Shown here: one piece after another, positions 59,101-64,000 of the stretch | How positions within the stretch are numbered: position 1 is the stretch's first letter | How the letters are laid out: each line of letters begins with the position of its first letter | Origin: Siphonodentalium dalli | Lineage: Eukaryota > Mollusca > Scaphopoda > Gadilida > Siphonodentaliidae | Reading direction: 5' to 3' | Assembly: GCA_032622095.1 (NCBI GenBank) | Contig: CP136064.1 | Coordinates: 183,626,209-183,690,208, forward strand | Length of the DNA stretch: 64,000 bases | Translations under genes and position numbers: made by a program | Notes under the pieces: generated by a model | The model's input: the letters and a program-made list of their open reading frames with translations, nothing else | Databases searched by the model: none | What the model was told of the DNA's origin: nothing

Positions 59101-62100
59101 CCTAGGTCTCCCATAACAGTTAAGGCCTCAGCAGAATGAGGTCTCCCAGAGGGTGATTTGGTGATGCTAGCCCACTGTGCGGGATGGCGTTCACTAAATT
59201 CACCCTCTGGGAGACCTCATTCTACAAATGACAGACACACTATTTCAAGGCTTGTCTGTCTTAGCTGTTGCAGTGGGGTATTTGTATTGTCAACAAGCTT
59301 CATTCAATTTACGATGGTATATTTGTTGTCTGGGTCTCTGTCACCTCATCAGGGATACTAGTTCTATATAAATTAATAGCAGAGTGACCTCAAGCAGCAT
59401 TAGTGACACAGTGGCAGACATAAATATTTGGCCCCGATTCTCAACAATAGATTTCTCAAAAGATGTCAAGATAACTTTGTGCATTATAGTGCAAAGATCT
59501 TAACCTTGGGTGTTTGCTTCTTAACCACTAAACTTCCGATTTTAATTAGAATGTTTGCTTCAATACTCTCTCAGCATTATGTGTTTCAATTCAATTTAAA
59601 CTATTCACAAAAACACAGTTGATATAGAAACAGTGACATAATGGAAGGGAGAGGGGTTTGGGTGTGTGGGGGGAGGTTATACTTTGGAACAAATTTCAAA
59701 CAGCTGGAAAATTTTGTTCTGTCAAATATCTTGTTCTCAGGGAAGAGTTTCCCATTTATTTAATGGTTTCATGACATAAGTTCTGGGTGGATATGACTTC
59801 AATGCCTATTAATATTACATATACTATTATATAATTATGTAACTGTTAAATGTGCTTTTGTCATATATTAGTATTTAATTTTGTAGATTTCACATACCAT
59901 ATGTATTGGTTTATTCAGGTTTATTGAGATTAAAGAATTGAATTGTAAAATTCATGCCTGACAAAACATTATTGTGAAATTTCAGACGAAATGTAATAGT
60001 TGGCTGAATTTGTTCTGATAGTGTGATACAATGCTTTCGCGTTCCACCGAAAATATGTGACTCACTTGCATCCAAACGAAATTATTTTTTGCCAAATTCG
60101 TTTTAGAATTTGCCAAATATTGTCCCTGATAGTGTAATTTTCTGCAACCTTGATTGAGTCTTATGTTTCGACACTCGCAGTTTGATATCGATAGAAAAGC
60201 AGTTAGTTAATGATTATAATATCATCTCTATTGTGGTTTATCTTACAACAATAAACCAATCACAGAACAATACAATGGTAGAAGAGTTGCTTCACCAGAA
60301 GGGAACATCACAAGAGGATTAGCTATGTAAACACCACCATCACAATAAATACGGGTAATCCATCGATACTAATCCTATCAGATGAACTGCATCTTAATGG
60401 AGGTGTTAACTTTTCCGAAACCATATAAAACACAACTAATATAATTCCATTGTAATAATTTCCTAAAATGAATGGTTTTGATTGACCGATATTTTTCAAC
60501 TTTTTTGAGGAATTAAAAAGTGACTTGCCAAAACTTTTGTCAAATTTTTTGCCAAATGTGAATTATTTTTGCCATTTAATTGGCAATTTTGGAAAGTGGC
60601 AGCGCGAACCCTGAGTACAATTATCATTGTTCCATTTTATACGGGATGCTCAGTTGATTAATTGAACTGTTTGTTGAACTTATTTGCTGACCACCAATAC
60701 AAATGAGTTCACAAGGATGTACATGTATCTGGCTGTCAAATATCCAGACATTTGATCTCATTCAGACATTGTAATGATAAGAATAGAAAAAAAAGCTGCA
60801 AATGTAAACTTCTTCTATGGCTGGCATATGATATAGTACAGGATAGTGCTTTTGTACCAATAGGCTACTGATCTTTTGGCAAACAGCAAGAAATAAGCTG
60901 ATTGTAACATAAACAAATATGAATTAGCAGATCTTGTAGGCTTCTAAACAGCTTCCCATAGGATGTCTTGGCTATCAGACATATTAAAGCATAAGCAGTT
61001 CTTGGGCCTGGCTGGAAACAACTCAACAGCTAAAAGGTTCATTGACCGGTATAGGTCAGATTTCTGTATGGTGACTTCTCTATCTAAATCAGATCTGAAA
61101 ATACCAGCTGCAGCTGATGTACTCTGGTCCCTGCACTAATAGGATACTGATTGTTTGGCATACATGAAGAAATAAACTGGGCATGATTTCAAACATATAT
61201 CAGTGATACATATGGGCTTCATCATGGTGCAAGAATCATATCAAGCATGAGATCAGTGTGTCTGACATTTGCAGAATGAGGTCCCCAGAGGGTGAATTTA
61301 GTGAAGATATACCACTTAGTGGGCTAGCATCACCAAATTCACCCTCTGAGGACCTGATTCTACTTAGGCCTCAACTGCTATGGGAGACAGAGGATCAGAT
61401 TGAAGTTCCCCAGTGAAGTTGGTGATTGCATGTTCACCCATTATTCAATTTATCTTCTGCAGATGAGGGGATATAGAAATTTCCCAGAAGGGAAAAAGTA
61501 ACTAAAAACAATGTAAAGTAATTTGACACTATATATACTTCTCAGAAGATGAGGCATAAGCAGAATGGGGTCCCCAGAGGGTGAATTTGGTGATACTAGC
61601 CCGCTTTGTGGGATAGCTTCACTAAATTAACCCTCTGGGGACCTCATTCTGCAAATATCAGTCACACTAAACTCAGACTTAAATCATTTAGGTAACAGAC
61701 ACATTATTTACAATATACCCAGTCGTTTCAGAGACCACTTTTTCGAGAAAACATCACGTGACTTCTGGCAGTAGTTATTCAATAGCGCAAAATCAGCAAT
61801 GGAACAGCCCGATGAAAAAACATTTGTGACTTCCCAACTTGATTAATTCCTATGTAAAAATGGAGTATTTATTTATATGTAGACAAATAATTTCATGTTA
61901 ACTAGATTAAGTTTGACATGCTTCATTTGGATTTGAAGGCCAGAAACCAGACAAGACTGCGCTTGTCATCTTGTCATGTCTTCTCCATACAACTGATTTT
62001 TACTCACTAAAATAGTAGAATCTACTAGAACTAAATACGCAGACACACTTCAACTAGTGTGTCCATATATGCACTCTCCTTTCTAATAAAGTTTCTCATT

Positions 62101-63936
62101 GATGTGTATCGGGTGGAACTTAGGTCTGAAGGTGGCATTCTTAATTGTAGCTACATATAACAGTCAATATTATAAATACTTTATTACATTGTAAGGCTAT
62201 ATTATGAAAGGACAATGTATAAATGAAAGGTATAGCGAATTCCACCTGCATACAAAATGGTCTACAAGAATAATCAAGCATTCGCGTTACCATGCATAGG
62301 CATAGAAATAGGAATATACTGTAGGTTCATGACTTTTTACAAGATCCAACGCAACTTTAATCGCAAGGTGATTTCCCTTAACATCATACCATGGTCATTC
62401 TTTATGCCTTGCATATTTGCAATATTATTCTTTGTATTTGGGATAAAATCAGTTTTACAGTTAATACTATTGAAAATACACAAAATATACTTACTTCAGT
62501 TTGTAACATTGGATCTATTTGTGACTTGTTGTTAAGTTGGGTCACAATGGTGGCTTTATGGGTAACTTTTCAGGATTTAGTCGGAAATATGGCTTGTTGC
62601 CATTCATCATAAAGCTCTCGGGGAGAGTTTTCCGATGAATGGCAACAAGCCATATTTCCGACTAAATCCTGAAAAGTTACCCATAATTCTGCTGTGGTTA
62701 AGGGGTCGATTACTTAGAGCATTACTGTAATTTGCAATCCTTCTTGGATTAATCCAGGGACCAGCCAAGAGGTTAATGTGGGTGACTTCTTAGCTCTATT
62801 CTGGCTCTGGTCCTAATTTTGCCATCAGGCAGTGCAAGTCGCCCTGAAAATTCCAAAGTTAACTGGCAAAAATCGGCAAAATGCCTGAAATACCCCCAAA
62901 AATTTAATTGGCTTACAACTGCCAATGATCAAGCAAATTCTTCTATGCCTGATAATGGCAGTAGACTACTTTTCTTTTGACCAACAGTAAGAAATGAGTT
63001 GATTATGGCATAAAACAAAGCCGTTTTTGAGGGCTCCAATTCAAGGTTCATTGACCTCTCTAGGCCATCTTCCAATGTGGTGACTTCTCTGTCTCACTCT
63101 GATATCAAATCCCTGACTAGCAGCTTAATATATACTTTGGCATACATGAAGAAATAAAGAGTGCATGATTTGAAACATATCACAGTTTTGCATTGGGGCA
63201 AAGTTCGTGCAATATCAATACATAAGTATGGTCAAGGCAAGTCTGAGTTTAATGTGACTGTCATTTGCAGATTGAGGTTCCCAGAGGGTGAATTTAGTGA
63301 CGCTATCCCACATAGCGGGCTAGCATACCAAATTCACCCTCTGGGGACCTCATTCTGCTTAGGCCTCATCTTCTCTGGAAAGTTTCTTTATTATCAAATT
63401 TCTACAGAAACTTCTTCACATAGATTCTATTTCTTTTTTAGTTTAGTTTCTCTATATCCCCAAATTGGCAGACGACACAACTAATAATTGAGGTTCCCAT
63501 TGGGTGTACATCATAATATTCACCATTTGGATTTTCAATCTGAGTCTATGTCTCCCATAGATGAGGCCATGCAGGAGTGTTCAGGTTTTAAAAGCAAATG
63601 ACAGACAGAAAAAATTATATAAATACAAGAGCAGAATGATTCCTATTAATTGGTGAGAAATGTTCAGATAATAACTTCAACAAATTTATGGTCATTTTGT
63701 TGAACTTATTATCTTAACATTTCCTAAGGGAACTACTCGTGAATGAGTATTTAGTATAGAAAGGGTTAAATTTAGCTACATGTATATTACCTTCTATTTT
63801 ACCTTTTTATTCTTATACCTAATAAAAATTTAACTTATCTTTTCAGCAATCATCATCAGAAGATCAAGAAAGAGCAGCAAACTGCGGCGTTGTTTGTTCG
63901 GGTAATTGTAAATGTATAGGCGAAAAAGGATCAAGG
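41133..63936 (+). CDS. COL4A2: Collagen type IV alpha2-like chain, first three exons (gene continues past window end)
   Basis: Three exons (41133-41140, 41375-41432, 63847-63936) join to 52 residues: a 22-residue signal peptide ending SSVLA, a short acidic leader QSSSEDQERAAN, then CGVVCSGNCKC followed by GEKGSR, where the Gly-X-Y helix begins. The four-cysteine spacing resembles the alpha2/4/6 group and differs from the alpha1-like gene next door. The alpha1-like and alpha2-like products would form the heterotrimer that makes up the basement-membrane network. Introns are 234 bp and 22,414 bp. The gene continues past the right end. It starts 1,175 bp from the alpha1-like start codon in the opposite direction, so the two share upstream DNA and probably control. 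Confidence 0.88.
41141..41374 (+). other. Intron 1 of the alpha2-like gene (234 bp)
   Basis: GTAAGT to TTTTCAG, the shortest intron in the window and free of transposons. Confidence 0.8.
41375..41432 (+). CDS. COL4A2: Collagen IV alpha2-like exon 2: signal peptide core
   Basis: Follows a TTTTCAG acceptor and ends at GCA before a GTGAGT donor. It supplies the hydrophobic core and the SSVLA cleavage region. The exon ends in phase 0, and the next exon begins Gln-Ser-Ser, so cleavage is likely at or next to the exon junction. Confidence 0.82.
42680..42920. repeat. Inverted repeat cluster around CACTTAAGCGTAATT
   Basis: TTAAGTGTAATGGAATTTGA at 42685 faces TTACACTTAAGCGTAATTCA, and similar words (ATTACACTTAGGCGTAATGG, CAATTACGCTTAATG) recur up to 42920. 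Origin unknown. Confidence 0.5.
43963..44197. mobile_element. P2 element, reverse orientation
   Basis: TTAA at 43959-43962, CCATTCCATTCTAAATGGAT at the left, central hairpin with TTCAACAAATGACC, and GAGTATTTAGTATAGAAATGG at the right. Confidence 0.8.
45118..45240. repeat. Paralogous segment holding the empty P2 target site
   Basis: ACAAGTCATAGTAGTGATAG-ATTAATTGATG and then AAGATGTCACACCCACA match the two flanks of the P2 copy at 46511-46751, but with a single TTAA (45155-45158) and no element. Confidence 0.75.
45796..45852. repeat. Three tandem copies of a 19-bp unit
   Basis: CGAATTTATGTGGCTTGTG, with one base change in the first copy. Confidence 0.9.
46511..46751. mobile_element. P2 element with TTAA on both sides
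   Basis: TTAA at 46507-46510 and 46752-46755; CCCTACTAAATAATCACTGA to CATTTAGTAAATAAAGGG. Its flanks are joined without the element at 45155. Confidence 0.87.
46830..47042. mobile_element. P1 palindromic element, full length
   Basis: CAGTAATGCCC to GGGCATTACTG with right-hand TA; both arms complete, with scattered mismatches. Confidence 0.87.
49046..49170. mobile_element. P1 element, left arm deleted
   Basis: CAGTAATGCCCTAAATAA, then directly CTGAGAGCTTTCCGATGAAT and a complete right arm; TA at both ends. Confidence 0.82.
49205..49424. mobile_element. P3 element
   Basis: CCCTTTCATGACTGGAGC to GCTCCAGTCATGGAAGTG, with TTAA at 49425-49428. It is the cleanest example of the P3 ends, with inverted TGCATTCTCTTATA words inside. 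Confidence 0.83.
49785..49835. mobile_element. P2 end fragment
   Basis: ATCCGAATATTTCCAAAGGG, then ACTACTCATCAATGAGTATTC and ATCGAAAGGG before TTAA. Confidence 0.65.
50475..50687. mobile_element. P1 palindromic element, full-length reference copy
   Basis: 213 bp, TA at 50473-50474 and 50688-50689. The two arms of about 100 bp differ at only a few positions and meet at a short GGAAATCTCTCGGGGAGACC centre. Confidence 0.92.
50753..51032. mobile_element. P6-related element (CTCTTTCAGTGCC ends)
   Basis: CTCTTTCAGTGCCAGGCTTA at the left and CCCTGGCACTGAAAGAG at the right, with TTAA on the right and a mutated site on the left. The interior is not palindromic, unlike 8913-9119, and includes a poly-A run. 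Confidence 0.75.
52970..53280. repeat. Repeat related to 8640-8910, with an unfilled TTAA
   Basis: AAATTTCAAAAGCGAATATT and TGTATTTTGGAGCGCAAACA, CCATATGGCTTTAA match sequence just left of the P6 insertion at 8913. Here the TTAA continues into T-rich DNA with no P6. Confidence 0.65.
54335..55888. mobile_element. P3 element carrying nested P5
   Basis: CCCTTTCATGACAGGAGCTT after TTAA (54331-54334), interrupted at GCAACATTAA and resuming at AAGACCCTGTGCCAATGCAT; right TTAA at 55889-55892. Confidence 0.87.
54372..55722. mobile_element. P5 element nested in P3, TTAA target
   Basis: Inverted ends CCCTTTGAACC, TTAA at 54368-54371 and 55723-55726. The P3 sequence CAGCATTAAAGACCCTG is restored when it is removed. 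The interior has two to three diverged copies of a roughly 380-bp unit (CACTCCCTGGTAA at 54565 and 54945). No transposase frame; 1,351 bp. Confidence 0.9.
56208..56411. mobile_element. P2 element, reverse orientation
   Basis: CCTTTCTTTACTAAATGGAT to ATATTTAGTATAGAAAGGG before TTAA (56412-56415); interior shortened. Confidence 0.77.
57003..57415. mobile_element. P4 element
   Basis: Left end partly lost, starting near GGAAATAGTTTGTCTGTCAT; the hairpin at the left is reduced. Right end ACAATATTTCAAGGCTTG intact. Confidence 0.8.
57434..57447. repeat. Poly-C tract next to a P4 element
   Basis: A run of about fourteen C bases shortly after the P4 right end. Confidence 0.8.
58653..59254. mobile_element. 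P4 element with an internal tandem duplication
   Basis: TTGCAGAATGAGGTCCCCCC then about 235 bp ending CTCAGCAGAATGAG; that block is repeated once nearly unchanged (58916 onward) before the right arm ending CAAGGCTTG. Confidence 0.83.
60085..60613. mobile_element. TTGGCAAA-family hAT-like element, left edge uncertain
   Basis: Right end AAAGTGGCAGCGCGAACCCTG matches the inverse of 12918 onward; TTGCCAAAT words occur at both sides. The left terminus is too eroded to place exactly. Confidence 0.6.
60835..61250. repeat. Diverged segmental duplication, copy A
   Basis: GTCAGATTTC-TGTATGGTGACTTCTCT and TTTGGCATACATGAAGAAAT recur in copy B at 62940-63250. Both copies run straight into a P4 element. 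Confidence 0.65.
61241..61681. mobile_element. P4 element, long version
   Basis: CAGTGTGTCTGACATTTGCA to the inverse ending TCAGACTTAAA; interior has the GGCCTCAACTGCTATGGGAG segment in opposite orientation to the copy at 20384. Confidence 0.82.
62556..62727. mobile_element. P1 palindromic element, left end lost
   Basis: Begins TTATGGGTAACTTTTCAGGA and has the full right arm ending GAGCATTACTG with TA. Confidence 0.85.
62940..63250. repeat. Diverged segmental duplication, copy B
   Basis: Counterpart of 60835-61250, with AATGTGGTGACTTCTCTGTC and TTTGGCATACATGAAGAAAT in the same order. Confidence 0.65.
63246..63570. mobile_element. P4 element, truncated at the right
   Basis: Left hairpin TGTCATTTGCAGATTGAGGT, then the AGGCCTCATCTTCTCTGGAA interior, ending at GATGAGGCCATGCAGGAG where a P2 copy starts; the right hairpin is missing. 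Confidence 0.8.
63576..63765. mobile_element. P2 element, left part lost
   Basis: From GTGTTCAGGTTTTAAAAGCA to GTATTTAGTATAGAAAGGG, then TTAA (63766-63769). It ends 81 bp before the alpha2-like exon 3. Confidence 0.8.
63847..63936 (+). CDS. COL4A2: Collagen IV alpha2-like exon 3: 7S cysteine cluster
   Basis: Thirty residues between CTTTTCAG and GTAAGT: an acidic leader, CGVVCSGNCKCIGEKGSR, and the first Gly-X-Y triplets. Four cysteines just before the helix are the hallmark of the collagen IV N terminus; vertebrate alpha2(IV) has the same C-x(4)-C type of spacing followed by EKG. Phase 0 at both ends. Confidence 0.9.
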
Positions 63937-64000
63937 GTAAGTTTGTATTTCATATATCGTAGAATCAGAGTAATATTGTGACATTCGTCAACTCGTATTC

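Larger units (their letters stand above)
41433..63846 (+). other. Intron 2 of the alpha2-like gene (22.4 kb)
   Basis: From GTGAGT to CTTTTCAG. It holds no other exon that I can recognise on either strand. It contains the P1, P2, P3, P4, P5, P6 and TTGGCAAA-family copies listed separately. Stretches without any named repeat: about 41433-42670, 42930-43960, 44200-45100, 47050-49040, 51040-52960, 53280-54330 and 59260-60080. Confidence 0.75.

Overview
The window is animal genomic DNA. It is AT-rich, has very long introns with GT/AG splice sites, and is packed with short DNA transposons; no bacterial-type operon is present. The repeat types and the collagen sequences suggest a marine invertebrate, most likely a lophotrochozoan such as a mollusc. 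That placement is inference, not proof.

The only genes I can support are two type IV collagen chains transcribed away from each other. On the minus strand, nine exons between 39957 and 6614 encode the start of an alpha1-type chain: signal peptide, the four-cysteine 7S region, and the first Gly-X-Y repeats with two interruptions at the positions expected from vertebrate alpha1(IV). The gene runs off the left end of the window. On the plus strand, three exons (41133-41140, 41375-41432, 63847-63936) encode the signal peptide and four-cysteine 7S start of an alpha2-type chain, which runs off the right end. The start codons are 1,175 bp apart, so 39958-41132 must hold the shared two-way promoter. 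This head-to-head pairing is the classic collagen IV layout; the two products would assemble into one basement-membrane protomer.

Everything else is intron or promoter filled with repeats. Main families, named here for convenience: P1, a 213-bp palindromic TA-target element (about 12 copies); P2, P3, P5 and P6, TTAA-target elements whose ends begin CCCTTT (piggyBac-like), several nested inside each other; P4, a compound palindrome with 8-bp target duplications; hAT-like elements with 8-bp duplications at 761-1248, 2145-3268 and 19228-20069; a GGGGCATAATGCGAC-ended element at 37816-38833; a 25-copy 42-bp minisatellite (11021-12070) touching a collagen splice donor; and a large tandem array, E-S-E-S-E-S-E (28259-33253), whose E unit holds an unidentified 95-codon open frame in all four copies. 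The left 760 bp is a GC-rich block with coding-like texture that I cannot identify.
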